The notes beneath the pieces were generated by a model that was not told the origin of the DNA, ran no database searches, and was given only the letters and a program-made list of their open reading frames with translations. Positions 7,247-15,743 of a stretch of DNA of 64,000 nucleotides are shown in pieces (within the stretch, counting starts at the first letter, position 1; each line of letters opens with the position of its first letter). This DNA comes from Paenibacillus_E sp042676385 (GTDB lineage: Bacteria; Bacillota; Bacilli; Paenibacillales; NBRC-103111), in contig NZ_JBHTHA010000049.1 of the NCBI RefSeq assembly GCF_042676385.1, positions 72,211 through 136,210 of the forward strand. Direction: 5' to 3'. The translations under genes were made by a program, and so were the position numbers.

Positions 7247-8656
7247 TTACACATAAGCACTCATTGAAATATCTCCATCGCTTAAACGGAATGTCATCCG
7301 ATTCGTAGGATCTTTAATGAATTTCGTGTAACGGCCGATAACGATCTTAGCACCGCCATAAATGGTTGAAATCACTTCTACTCTGGACTTCTCGGAATCT
7401 TCCAGCGACTTCTCAATCTCTAGAATCCGATCTTTAATCGTACTTTGTTCGTCAAGGGCTTGCTTTTTTGTATGATTCAATTTAATTCGCATCGCAACTT
7501 TATCCGGTCCGAGCTGTCCAGCAGCCGCTAATTGATCCAACAGTGTTAACGCTTTGTCCGTTTTATCCATATTTTCCATATGCGTTTTCAGTTGATTGCG
7601 AAGTTGAATCATTTCATTTCGAAGTTCAGGGAGTACGCCGACTTCGATTACTGTCGCAGTTGACATCGAATTACCGATGGTTCTTGCCGTTACGCGCTCA
7701 CCGGCTTGAATTGTACCACCTACAATCAGTCCTTTCGAGCCATTACAGTTAACGGCTTTACCCGCACGAATTGTAGAATGCATAATACTTTGTGATACGT
7801 TTAACTCTTCGCCCGCTTCAACAATCGCATCCTGAACAAAGGAGCTTTTGACATTATGTCCGGCCTTCACATGTGCTTTATTCTGCCCAACGATGCCGGC
7901 GTTAATTTCAATTGAGCCGTCTGCTTCAAGCTCCGCTGCTTCAACGCCGCCCGTCACCCGGATATCTCCGGCTGCGCGGATTTTAAATCCTGGAAGGACA
8001 TTGCCGCGGATAACAACAGTACCAATGAAATCAATATTACCAATGTTATAATCTACATTGCCGTTAACTTCGTAGATCGGGAATACGTTAATTTTATCAC
8101 GGTCGGTCTTGACGACCATTCCGTCTATGACCGCATATAGACCCATCTGGTCGGCGTCCGTAATCACATTCTTGCCCATTTTGAAACGAGCTTCTTTACC
8201 TGCTTTTGTGAAAATTGTTTCACCGGTCACGGCCCTTCCGGGAGTACCTTCCGTTGCCAGAAATCGCTGGCCGATGAGCTGTCCCTTTTTCACATTGTGG
8301 ATGGAGATGACTTCTTTATAATTGACCCTCCCGTCTTCCATTTCAAGTGGCTTCTTGTCTTCATTATCAAAATCATAAATATACTTGATATACCCGTTTT
8401 GACCCTCCTGAGGCTTGGTCCCAGAAGCAATCACTACTTTTTGATGAAAAAAAGACTTCGGGTTGGTCGAAATCTGCGAGAGCAATGTTCGGTTCAATCC
8501 ATGTACGATATGATTTGCGGTGATTAATTCTTCCAGTTGACCGACTGTTACACTGAAATTGTCGTCTGCGTTATTGATTAGTAAAAACGCTGATAATTTG
8601 TCGTCCGAGATAGTAATCGTGATGTAATAGTCGACAGGCATGTTCCTCTCTTGCAT
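7247..8656 (-). CDS. FapA/DUF342-family flagellar assembly protein A-like
   Basis: The roughly 469-residue product matches the FapA (DUF342) family: an N-terminal alpha/beta part, then a central right-handed beta-helix of short Val/Ile/Gly-rich turns (about residues 190-320, e.g. DYNIGNIDFIGTVVIRGNV), then a C-terminal coiled coil (about 325-425). Family members are linked to polar flagella or surface assembly in other bacteria. The gene is downstream of sigD, where Bacillus subtilis has no counterpart. ATG 8656 (GGTGG 8 nt upstream) was chosen; ATG 8641 is possible. The molecular role is unknown. Confidence 0.8.
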   Translation of the reverse strand: MQERNMPVDYYITITISDDKLSAFLLINNADDNFSVTVGQLEELITANHIVHGLNRTLLSQISTNPKSFFHQKVVIASGTKPQEGQNGYIKYIYDFDNEDKKPLEMEDGRVNYKEVISIHNVKKGQLIGQRFLATEGTPGRAVTGETIFTKAGKEARFKMGKNVITDADQMGLYAVIDGMVVKTDRDKINVFPIYEVNGNVDYNIGNIDFIGTVVIRGNVLPGFKIRAAGDIRVTGGVEAAELEADGSIEINAGIVGQNKAHVKAGHNVKSSFVQDAIVEAGEELNVSQSIMHSTIRAGKAVNCNGSKGLIVGGTIQAGERVTARTIGNSMSTATVIEVGVLPELRNEMIQLRNQLKTHMENMDKTDKALTLLDQLAAAGQLGPDKVAMRIKLNHTKKQALDEQSTIKDRILEIEKSLEDSEKSRVEVISTIYGGAKIVIGRYTKFIKDPTNRMTFRLSDGDISMSAYV

Positions 8657-8692
8657 TGGACATACCACCTTTCGTGTCCTTTTTATTTAACG

Positions 8693-9481
8693 TTAAGTAT
8701 CTTGAAAAAGCTGTGTTTTGAACCGTCCCAAGGCGCCCTTCAAGCGAAGAATGGCTTTGGAATGCAGCTGGGAAATGCGGGAAGGGGATAAATTCATCAC
8801 TTCTGCAATTTCGCTTAAAGATAGTTCTTCAAAATAAAATAAGGACACAACGGTTCGTTCCTTTTCCGTCAGTCTCTCAATTGCACGAGCCAGAGATTCC
8901 TTCAAATAAAATTCATTGACCTTGAATTCAGGGTTTTTGGCTTTCTCATCAATGAGCAATGAAAGTCTCGTTTCGGACTCTTCGTCACGAATCGGATCAT
9001 CAATGGAACATATGGTCGTGATCGAGATATCCTGAAGCATTTGCTGAAAATCTTGCTCACTAACCTGCAGATACTCACTCATCTCTGCATCGGTTACGGA
9101 ACGAAGATATTTCTGCTCCAGCTTCTGATAAGCCTCCTCGACTTTCTTGGCCTTTTCCCTTACGGACCGGGGTACCCAATCACCTTGACGAAGGCCGTCT
9201 ATAATAGCTCCCCGGATCCTCCAAGAAGCATAGGTTTCGAATTGTAGTCCGCGAGCATAGTCAAACTTTTCAACTGCATCGATAAGCCCCATAACCCCAT
9301 AGCTCGTAAGATCTTCTTTCGAAACGCTCTTGGGAAGTCCGATGGCAAGGCGTCCGGATACATAATCGACCAAAGGTAGGTAATTCTCGATTAGTGCTTG
9401 CTTCGCAGGTACCCACCCCTGCTCTTTCCACTGCTTCCAGAGCTCTATATTAGCCAATTGAGGTTGCTTTTGTTCGATCAT
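8693..9481 (-). CDS. sigD: RNA polymerase sigma factor sigma-D (FliA/WhiG family)
   Basis: Sigma factor for late flagellar, chemotaxis and autolysin genes. The 262-residue protein shows region 2 (LTSYGVMGLIDAVEKFD and YASWRIRGAIIDGLR), region 3 (DWVPRSVREKAKKVEEAYQK) and region 4 with a helix-turn-helix (LSEIAEVMNLSPSRISQLHS). As the near-last gene of the fla/che operon, its dose may depend on transcript extension, as known in Bacillus subtilis. No FlgM is in this window. A matching target promoter is present at 52040-52067. Confidence 0.95.
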   Translation of the reverse strand: MIEQKQPQLANIELWKQWKEQGWVPAKQALIENYLPLVDYVSGRLAIGLPKSVSKEDLTSYGVMGLIDAVEKFDYARGLQFETYASWRIRGAIIDGLRQGDWVPRSVREKAKKVEEAYQKLEQKYLRSVTDAEMSEYLQVSEQDFQQMLQDISITTICSIDDPIRDEESETRLSLLIDEKAKNPEFKVNEFYLKESLARAIERLTEKERTVVSLFYFEELSLSEIAEVMNLSPSRISQLHSKAILRLKGALGRFKTQLFQDT

Positions 9482-9500
9482 GACTTACGTTTCACCATCC

Positions 9501-9923
9501 TTAGTCTTCTGACATACGCCTTAAGGCGCCGGCCAGTTGTTCAGGGTCCAAATTATTCTTGGTGACGAGCTTAGGTGGATTCAGCGGTGAAAACAGTGAT
9601 TCCTCAGCATTATCAGAAAGAGGAGAGTTCAAATTTGCTTTGAGCAGCTCATGAGTCGCCGCATCCTCAGGTGTGGTTAAATCCAGATTTTGCCCGACAG
9701 CGGCATTTACGGAATCATCCATTGATTGGCCATTCACATGCTCAAGCCCCATCGTGAAGCCCAACACCCATCTGAAGCCAAAAGTCAGGGCAAACAAAAT
9801 CAAAAAACTATAGAAACTTCTCATACATGTTGTCAACAACACATTGTTACCGATGGATAGTGCAAATGTGAGTATTCCAGCCAAAGCAGCTACAATCACA
9901 TTGATACGAATGGTTCCTATCAT
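9501..9923 (-). CDS. Two-helix membrane protein between cheD and sigD, unknown function
   Basis: The 140-residue product is not recognised. Residues about 5-28 and 35-58 form two membrane segments; the rest is a polar tail containing an LTTPEDAATHELL stretch and ending in DPEQLAGALRRMSED. A clear AAAGGAAA site precedes ATG 9923. It begins 4 bp after the cheD stop and ends 19 bp before sigD, so it is inside the operon, yet Bacillus subtilis has no gene here. A role in motility is inferred only from position. Confidence 0.65.
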   Translation of the reverse strand: MIGTIRINVIVAALAGILTFALSIGNNVLLTTCMRSFYSFLILFALTFGFRWVLGFTMGLEHVNGQSMDDSVNAAVGQNLDLTTPEDAATHELLKANLNSPLSDNAEESLFSPLNPPKLVTKNNLDPEQLAGALRRMSED

Positions 9924-9927
9924 AATG

Positions 9928-10422
9928 TTAGATTTCCTTTACTCCTTGTTGGACACTTCGGATCGTCAAAACGCCGGATTCACAATTAAATTCGATGGTT
10001 CGTCCGTAATTAGCTCCCGTATCCTCAGCTTTAATAGGAATTCTGTATTTATTCAACATTTCTTTACAAGATTCTACATTTCTCGGACCAATTCTCATCG
10101 TATCATTATTTCCAGCAAAAGCAAACATCTGTGCGCCACCGGCAAGTTTTGCCTCCATCCGGCCAACAATCGCACCGAGCTTCTCCATTTGAGAAATCAA
10201 TTCCGGAATAGCTGTGTCGGCATATTTGGCTATGTTGATGGAACCTTCTCGGGCAATTTCTGATGATGGTAACATCACATGTGCCATTCCTGCGACCTTA
10301 ACGCGGCTATCATACAGGGTGACGCCTACACAAGATCCTAGTCCCGTTGTCTTCAGCACGCCCGTCTGATGAGCGACATTCAGATCAGCCATTCCAACTT
10401 TGATCAAATTGTCTTGGATCAT
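9928..10422 (-). CDS. cheD: Chemoreceptor glutamine deamidase CheD
   Basis: CheD deamidates glutamines on chemoreceptors and binds CheC in the Bacillus-type adaptation system. The 164-residue protein has the catalytic Cys31 in GLGSCVGV and His48 in GMAHVMLP, with the matching ARGAQMF-like region seen here as LAGGAQMF. The start ATG overlaps the cheC stop (ATGA), consistent with the two proteins forming a complex. Confidence 0.95.
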   Translation of the reverse strand: MIQDNLIKVGMADLNVAHQTGVLKTTGLGSCVGVTLYDSRVKVAGMAHVMLPSSEIAREGSINIAKYADTAIPELISQMEKLGAIVGRMEAKLAGGAQMFAFAGNNDTMRIGPRNVESCKEMLNKYRIPIKAEDTGANYGRTIEFNCESGVLTIRSVQQGVKEI

Positions 10423-11039
10423 GGAGCTTCTACTCCTAATGCAGCAAATATTTTCCCGAACGATTCGGGGTCGGGGATAAGGAAAAAATGTCCCTGAACT
10501 TCATTTTCCCCTTCCAAGAACTTGGTATCAATCAACAGCGCCTGATCCCCCATTTGCCCAAACTGTAAAAGTCCATAACTTAAAATGGCACCTGCCATAT
10601 CAATGGCCAAGGACGGAACAGTTGGCTGCAGATTTAATTGCGTAAAGTCAGCCAAAGAGGTTAAATACGAACCAGCCAAAATGTTGCCGATTTCGTTCAA
10701 GGCAGACAGTTCAAGTTCGGAATATTCATCTTCTTCTTGAATTTCGAGACCCACTAGATCCCTTAACATATTTTTGGCAGAGTCGAGATTAAGAATAAAG
10801 AACATGTTCCCTGGAGCATCTCCGTCTACACGCAAAAAGATGGCCAATACAACTGTCTCTGCTCCGCCCACGCTTTCGCAAATCTCTTCGAAGGGCAGCA
10901 TTCGCACTTTAGGAACGAGCATATCAATCGGTTTATCCAGCAGTGTGGAAAGCGCAGTAGCAGCATGCCCCGCGCCGATATTCCCCACCTCTTTGAGAAC
11001 GTCCATTTGGAAATCAGCTAAATCATTAAACAGATCCAC
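10419..11039 (-). CDS. cheC: CheY-P phosphatase CheC
   Basis: CheC dephosphorylates CheY-P and is stimulated by CheD. The 206-residue protein carries both phosphatase helices with the E-x2-N pattern: Glu17/Asn20 in LKEVGNIGAGHA, and a second in ALNEIGNILAGS near residue 115. Both sites look intact. The start is GTG 11039, preceded by AGAGGA, 1 bp after the cheW stop. Confidence 0.95.
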   Translation of the reverse strand: MDLFNDLADFQMDVLKEVGNIGAGHAATALSTLLDKPIDMLVPKVRMLPFEEICESVGGAETVVLAIFLRVDGDAPGNMFFILNLDSAKNMLRDLVGLEIQEEDEYSELELSALNEIGNILAGSYLTSLADFTQLNLQPTVPSLAIDMAGAILSYGLLQFGQMGDQALLIDTKFLEGENEVQGHFFLIPDPESFGKIFAALGVEAP

Positions 11040-11040
11040 G

Positions 11041-11502
11041 TTATTCCTCTATTCTTTCTAACTGTTGAATTTCTTGGCGATCCAGTACCTGCTCCAAGTT
11101 CAGCAGTACAAGCAGTCTTTGTTCCCCGACACGCGCGATACCATCCAAATATTTGGCTTTAATTCCACCAACAATTTCTGGCGGATTATCAATATGATCG
11201 GTGTCGATGTCAATGACATCGTTGGCGGAATCCACGACCAGGCCCACTTCGAATTCACCCGCAGATACGATAATTATCCGAGTCGCGTCACTATAATCTT
11301 GCTGGTCCAGCCCGAATCTTGAACGAAGATCAATGATCGGAATCACGACTCCGCGCAAATTGATTACACCTTTAATGAACGCAGGCGCTTTGGGTACACG
11401 TGTCATTGGCTGCATTCTTTCAATCGTTCTTACTTTTTCAACTTCCACACCGTACTCTTCTGTGCCAAGCGCAAATACGATAACCTTTTTTTCTTCTCCC
11501 AT
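11041..11502 (-). CDS. cheW: Chemotaxis adaptor CheW
   Basis: CheW couples chemoreceptors to the CheA kinase at the membrane array. The 153-residue single CheW domain shows FALGTEEYGVEVEKVRTIER, ITRVP-like MTRVPKAPAFIKGVINLRG and PIIDLR, all diagnostic. The ribosome site AAGGAGG directly abuts a double-hairpin element (11511-11587), which therefore lies in the cheA-cheW gap and could affect cheW translation or mRNA stability. Confidence 0.96.
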   Translation of the reverse strand: MGEEKKVIVFALGTEEYGVEVEKVRTIERMQPMTRVPKAPAFIKGVINLRGVVIPIIDLRSRFGLDQQDYSDATRIIIVSAGEFEVGLVVDSANDVIDIDTDHIDNPPEIVGGIKAKYLDGIARVGEQRLLVLLNLEQVLDRQEIQQLERIEE

Positions 11503-11510
11503 TGTGAAAC

Positions 11511-11587
11511 CTCCTTAGAGTTTTGCCTTGCAAAACTTGCATCGTAAGCGTTACTAAGTATTTGCCAGAAAAACTGGCTTCGTAACG
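11511..11587 (-). repeat. Modular double-hairpin element, copy A (cheA-cheW gap)
   Basis: In mRNA sense this reads GTTACGAAG plus a GCCAG/CTGGC hairpin, then GCTTACGATG plus an AGTTTTGC/GCAAAACT hairpin, then CTCTAAGGAGG, the cheW ribosome site. CGTTAC and GTAACG flanking the first hairpin can also pair. The same order of elements occurs at 39384-39465 before hslU. Within each copy the TTACGA box plus hairpin unit is itself repeated in tandem. Confidence 0.75.
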
Positions 11588-11597
11588 AACTGCTTAT

Positions 11598-13667
11598 TTA
11601 CTTGATTAATGCATTAGGATCAATAATTAAGGCTACCTGCCCGTCTCCCAAAATTGTAGCGCCAGAGATGGCAAATAATCCGGATAAATATTTGCCTAAT
11701 GTCTTTAATACAATCTCTTGTTGGCCTATGAATTCATCTACCATGAGCGCAACCTGTTTGTCCCCTTTGCGTACAACGACGATTTCAGTTTCGTCTTCAA
11801 GGCTTTCATCAAAGTCAGGAACATCGAACAAATGACTGAGCGAAACAAGCGGGATAACGGAATTTCGGTAATCGACCATTTTATTGCCATGAATATTGCG
11901 AATCTGCGATTTCTGGATCGCGGAAGTTTCAACAATCGAAGAAAGCGGGATCGCATATTTCTCACTGCCAAGTCGAACAAGCATCGCCGAAATGATCGAT
12001 AAAGTTAGCGGGAGCTGTACAGAGAACTTACTGCCCAGACCGGGTCTGGAATCTACTTGTACATGACCGCCAAGCATTTGAATCTTCGTTTTCACAACAT
12101 CCAAACCTACGCCCCGTCCGGAAATGTCGGAAATTTTATCGGCCGTACTGAAGCCGGATTCGAAAAGAAGATTGTAAACTTCCTTGTCGCTCAGTTTTGC
12201 GGCTTGTTCTTGCGTAACTAAGCCATTCTTGAGCGCGGTTTTAAGCACCTTTTCCCGATGAATGCCTCTGCCGTCTTCTTCAATCTCAATAAATACATGA
12301 TTGCCGCTATGGAAAGCTCGAAGCTGGATCGTACCGTGCTCACTTTTACCTGCAGCCAACCGATCGCTGATCGATTCTACACCATGGTCTACCGCATTTC
12401 GCAGCAAGTGAACCAATGGATCCCCGATTTCGTCAATAACTGTGCGGTCAAGCTCTGTATCGGCACCTGTTATTACCAAATCCACTTTTTTATCCAGTGA
12501 TTTGGCCAAATCGCGAATCATGCGCGGGAAACGGTTGAAGACCGAGTCAACGGGTACCATGCGCAGTTTCAATACGATATTTTGCAAATCACTGCTAACT
12601 CGAGACATGTGCTCTACGGTTTCGGTCAGATCATTGCGCTTCACTTCGCTGGCCAATTGTTCCAAACGCACACGATCGATCAATAACTCACTGAACAAAT
12701 TCATCAATGCGTCCAACCGTTCGATATCAACGCGAATCGTACGACTTGCGACCGGAGCCCCACCTGCTGCCGACGGCTTAGCCGCTATTGCTGGCTCCGC
12801 CTTAGGCGCCTCAACGTGTACAGGTGCAGTTGTCGCCGTTGCAGCCGCAACGGCTGCTGCGATTTCTTGAGTAGCAGCTTCCACTTCCGTTCTTGGGCGA
12901 GACAATTCTGCAAGCGATTCGGTATCGACTGTAATAATTACAGCGGATTCAATTTCTGAAACATTTAGAATTTCTTTTTCTAATGTTACTTGATCGACTT
13001 TAGAAATAAAATAGAGAGAGAACGTTCGATCAAACTTCTCTTGCTCGATTTCTTGAACGGATGGAGTCGCTTTAACGATTTCTCCCATTCTTTCAAGAGC
13101 ATCGAACACCATATAAGCACGTGCTGCTTTCAGTACACAACTCTCTTGAACACTAACTTCCAAATAAAATACCAGGAAACCAGATTCGATAGATTGTTGA
13201 AGAATGGAAAATTGGAATTCGTCAACTTCAATACCTTTCGAAGGTTCTTTAACAGCCGAAGTTGCTGCAACTTGGGCCACGTTATAATCGCCTGTCACGA
13301 TCGAACGCAGTGAGGCAACGATTTGTGTAACATCCGCCTTACCGGTCCCGCCTTGAATAATGTCTTCTACCATCGACTCTAGTGAATCAAGACTCTTAAA
13401 AATACAATCAAAAATGAAAGGATTCATATCCAGCTTGCTATTGCGTACCAAATCCAGGACGTTCTCCATCTCATGAGTCAACGAGGCGATGTCCTCAAAG
13501 CCCATCGTTGCAGACATTCCTTTCAACGTATGCGCCGAGCGGAAAATATTGTGCACAATGCTAATGTCCTGAGGGCTGCTCTCCAGACTGAGTAAGTTCT
13601 CATTCATGGCTTGTAAATGTTCTTTCGATTCATCGATAAACATAGATAAATATTGACTAAGTTCCAC
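11598..13667 (-). CDS. cheA: Chemotaxis histidine kinase CheA
   Basis: Autophosphorylating kinase that passes phosphate to CheY and CheB. The roughly 689-residue protein has an N-terminal HPt domain (FRSAHTLKG, phospho-His46), a P2 region, an Ala-rich linker, dimerisation helices with LMNLFSELLIDRVRLEQL, the HATPase domain (LLRNAVDHG, GRGIHREK, GRGVGLDVVK) and a C-terminal CheW-like domain. GTG 13667 was chosen because it lies 9 nt after GGAGG; the in-frame GTG two codons earlier is too close. Confidence 0.96.
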   Translation of the reverse strand: MELSQYLSMFIDESKEHLQAMNENLLSLESSPQDISIVHNIFRSAHTLKGMSATMGFEDIASLTHEMENVLDLVRNSKLDMNPFIFDCIFKSLDSLESMVEDIIQGGTGKADVTQIVASLRSIVTGDYNVAQVAATSAVKEPSKGIEVDEFQFSILQQSIESGFLVFYLEVSVQESCVLKAARAYMVFDALERMGEIVKATPSVQEIEQEKFDRTFSLYFISKVDQVTLEKEILNVSEIESAVIITVDTESLAELSRPRTEVEAATQEIAAAVAAATATTAPVHVEAPKAEPAIAAKPSAAGGAPVASRTIRVDIERLDALMNLFSELLIDRVRLEQLASEVKRNDLTETVEHMSRVSSDLQNIVLKLRMVPVDSVFNRFPRMIRDLAKSLDKKVDLVITGADTELDRTVIDEIGDPLVHLLRNAVDHGVESISDRLAAGKSEHGTIQLRAFHSGNHVFIEIEEDGRGIHREKVLKTALKNGLVTQEQAAKLSDKEVYNLLFESGFSTADKISDISGRGVGLDVVKTKIQMLGGHVQVDSRPGLGSKFSVQLPLTLSIISAMLVRLGSEKYAIPLSSIVETSAIQKSQIRNIHGNKMVDYRNSVIPLVSLSHLFDVPDFDESLEDETEIVVVRKGDKQVALMVDEFIGQQEIVLKTLGKYLSGLFAISGATILGDGQVALIIDPNALIK

Positions 13668-13720
13668 AACCACACACCTCCAATAGGATCACTATGTAAC
13701 CTGCTGATTATCGCTTTACT

Positions 13721-14827
13721 TTAAGTAAGTACAGCTTGGGAAATCTTTGATGCAATATCCTGTTGTGGCAGTATATGCATAGCCGCTTTTAATTCGATAG
13801 CTGCTCTAGGCATCCCATAGACCACACAAGTTTCTTCTGATTCCGCAATTGTTGTCGCTGCTCCAGATTGTTTCAGGGATAGCATGCCTTTGGCGCCGTC
13901 ACTCCCCATCCCCGTCATTAGTACGGCATGTCTCTTTAATTCGCTCATGAGTAATAAAGACTCAAACATGACATCCACCGAGGGGCGGTGGCCAGAACGA
14001 GGATCTTCTTTGGTTAAACGAATTTTGTACACTTTCGAAGAATCTTTATATGTTGTCATATGCCAACCGCCAGGGGCTACATAAGCAGTTGCTGTATGAA
14101 GGATATCACCGTCCCCAGCCTCAACAACCTGAATCTGGGATATGTCATTAAGCCGCTGAGCCAAAGACTTCGTAAAGTTAGGCGGCATATGTTGGACAAT
14201 AAGTATAGGCGCAGGAAACCCTGCAGGGATTTGTGAAATCACCTGGTGCAAGGCGCGCGGCCCTCCTGTTGATGTTCCGATAGCCACTAAATGTTCGAAT
14301 TGCGTGCCTCCGCCGCTGCTTCTTGGTGTAGTTTTGGTGTCAGGAGGCTTCGTCATGCTTACTGGGCTCTTAGTCATTGGAGGTTGGCTGAGCCTAGATG
14401 GAGAAGCTTGATGAATCGATTTCGGCTTGGCTCGCACCGCTATTTGCAGCTTCTCGTGCAGCAGTTGCTTCACTTTATACAAATCTAACGAAATCGAACC
14501 CGATGGCTTTCGAATAAAGTCGACAGCACCTAACTCCAGTGCCCTTATCGTCTCAGCAGCCCCTTCTTGCGTAAGTGAGCTAAGCATAATAACAGGCGTT
14601 GGCTGTTCAGCCATAATTCGTTCTAAAGCTTCTAAACCGTTCATCTCCGGCATCTCGACGTCCATCGTAAGAGCATCAGGCTTTAATAACTTCACCTGCT
14701 CGATGGCTTCCTTGCCGTTCTTCGCGGTTCCCACAATCTTAAATTGCGGATTTTCAGTAATGAGATCGCTTATGATTTTGCGCATAAAGACGGAGTCGTC
14801 TACGACAAGTATGTGATATGGCGCCAT
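13721..14827 (-). CDS. cheB: Chemotaxis receptor methylesterase CheB
   Basis: Response-regulator methylesterase that removes methyl groups from (or deamidates) chemoreceptors. The 368-residue protein has a receiver domain (VVDDS at 8-12, phospho-Asp56 in MDVEMPEMNG), a Ser/Thr/Pro-rich linker (about 135-175), and the methylesterase domain with GTSTGGPRAL (catalytic Ser), VQHMPPNFT (catalytic His) and TGMGSDGAKG (catalytic Asp). cheR is not in this window. Confidence 0.96.
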   Translation of the reverse strand: MAPYHILVVDDSVFMRKIISDLITENPQFKIVGTAKNGKEAIEQVKLLKPDALTMDVEMPEMNGLEALERIMAEQPTPVIMLSSLTQEGAAETIRALELGAVDFIRKPSGSISLDLYKVKQLLHEKLQIAVRAKPKSIHQASPSRLSQPPMTKSPVSMTKPPDTKTTPRSSGGGTQFEHLVAIGTSTGGPRALHQVISQIPAGFPAPILIVQHMPPNFTKSLAQRLNDISQIQVVEAGDGDILHTATAYVAPGGWHMTTYKDSSKVYKIRLTKEDPRSGHRPSVDVMFESLLLMSELKRHAVLMTGMGSDGAKGMLSLKQSGAATTIAESEETCVVYGMPRAAIELKAAMHILPQQDIASKISQAVLT

Positions 14828-14873
14828 GCTGTTTCCCTCCCTCTATGGGTCGATTGGAGACTACAATCGAAAC

Positions 14874-15743
14874 TTATTTCAGAAGCTTCATCATTTTATT
14901 CAAAAAGCCTTTAACACCAGATGAAGAGGCTTCATTCACTTGGTAACCAGTGATGTAGCGATCAACAAGAGAATGCAAGCTTCTGGAGGCTGCTGAATTC
15001 GGAAAGGCTACAGTAAATGGGACCTGTTTTTTAACGGCTTTGGAAACAGAATTGTCATCATCCACAAATCCTAAAGTTGGAATATCGAGATCCAAAAATT
15101 GCTTGGCAACCAGGCTAATCTTATCCGCAGTGTGCTTACCTTCCTTAGAATCTGTGACACGATTAATCACCAGCTTGAAAGAAACCTTGTGTCCCATGGA
15201 GTTAACCATTTTTATAATCGCATAAGCATCTGTAATCGAAGTAGGCTCTGGTGTCGTAACAACTATTGTTTCTTCAGCGGCGAGAATGAATTTTAAGGTT
15301 TCCTTAGACAATCCCGCACCCGTATCAAATATAATAAAGTCTACATATCCATTCAGTTGTGTGACTTCTTCGGCAAAATAGTCCAGCTCATCCTCCGTTA
15401 GTCTGAGCAAATCATTGAAACCCGATCCACCGGCGATGAACTCTAGACCATTATGGCCTTTTTGAATAATCTCCCAGATGCTCTTTTCTTTCTTAAGCAA
15501 GTGGTACAAGCTATATTTAGAAGATACACCCATGAGTACATCGATATTTGCAAGACCAATATCTGCATCAAAGACAAGGACCTTGTACCCTTGCGACTGA
15601 AGCGTCAGAGCGAAGTTCAACGTAAAGTTGGATTTTCCTACGCCACCCTTTCCGCTAGTCACGGTAATGATCCTTGTTGTCTTGTTGGTTTTCTCGTTTT
15701 GCATCTGGACCAGGTTCCGTAACCCTTGTGCTTGATCAGTCAT
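14874..15743 (-). CDS. flhG: MinD/ParA-like ATPase FlhG (YlxH)
   Basis: FlhG controls flagellar number and pattern with FlhF and interacts with C-ring proteins. The 289-residue protein has the deviant Walker A GKGGVGKS (residues 31-38) with the signature lysine, DADIGLANIDVLMG (Walker A') and IIFDTGAGLS (Walker B). Residues 1-22 include a short Gln-rich N-terminus that in homologues activates FlhF GTPase. The start ATG overlaps the flhF stop (ATGA). Confidence 0.95.
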   Translation of the reverse strand: MTDQAQGLRNLVQMQNEKTNKTTRIITVTSGKGGVGKSNFTLNFALTLQSQGYKVLVFDADIGLANIDVLMGVSSKYSLYHLLKKEKSIWEIIQKGHNGLEFIAGGSGFNDLLRLTEDELDYFAEEVTQLNGYVDFIIFDTGAGLSKETLKFILAAEETIVVTTPEPTSITDAYAIIKMVNSMGHKVSFKLVINRVTDSKEGKHTADKISLVAKQFLDLDIPTLGFVDDDNSVSKAVKKQVPFTVAFPNSAASRSLHSLVDRYITGYQVNEASSSGVKGFLNKMMKLLK

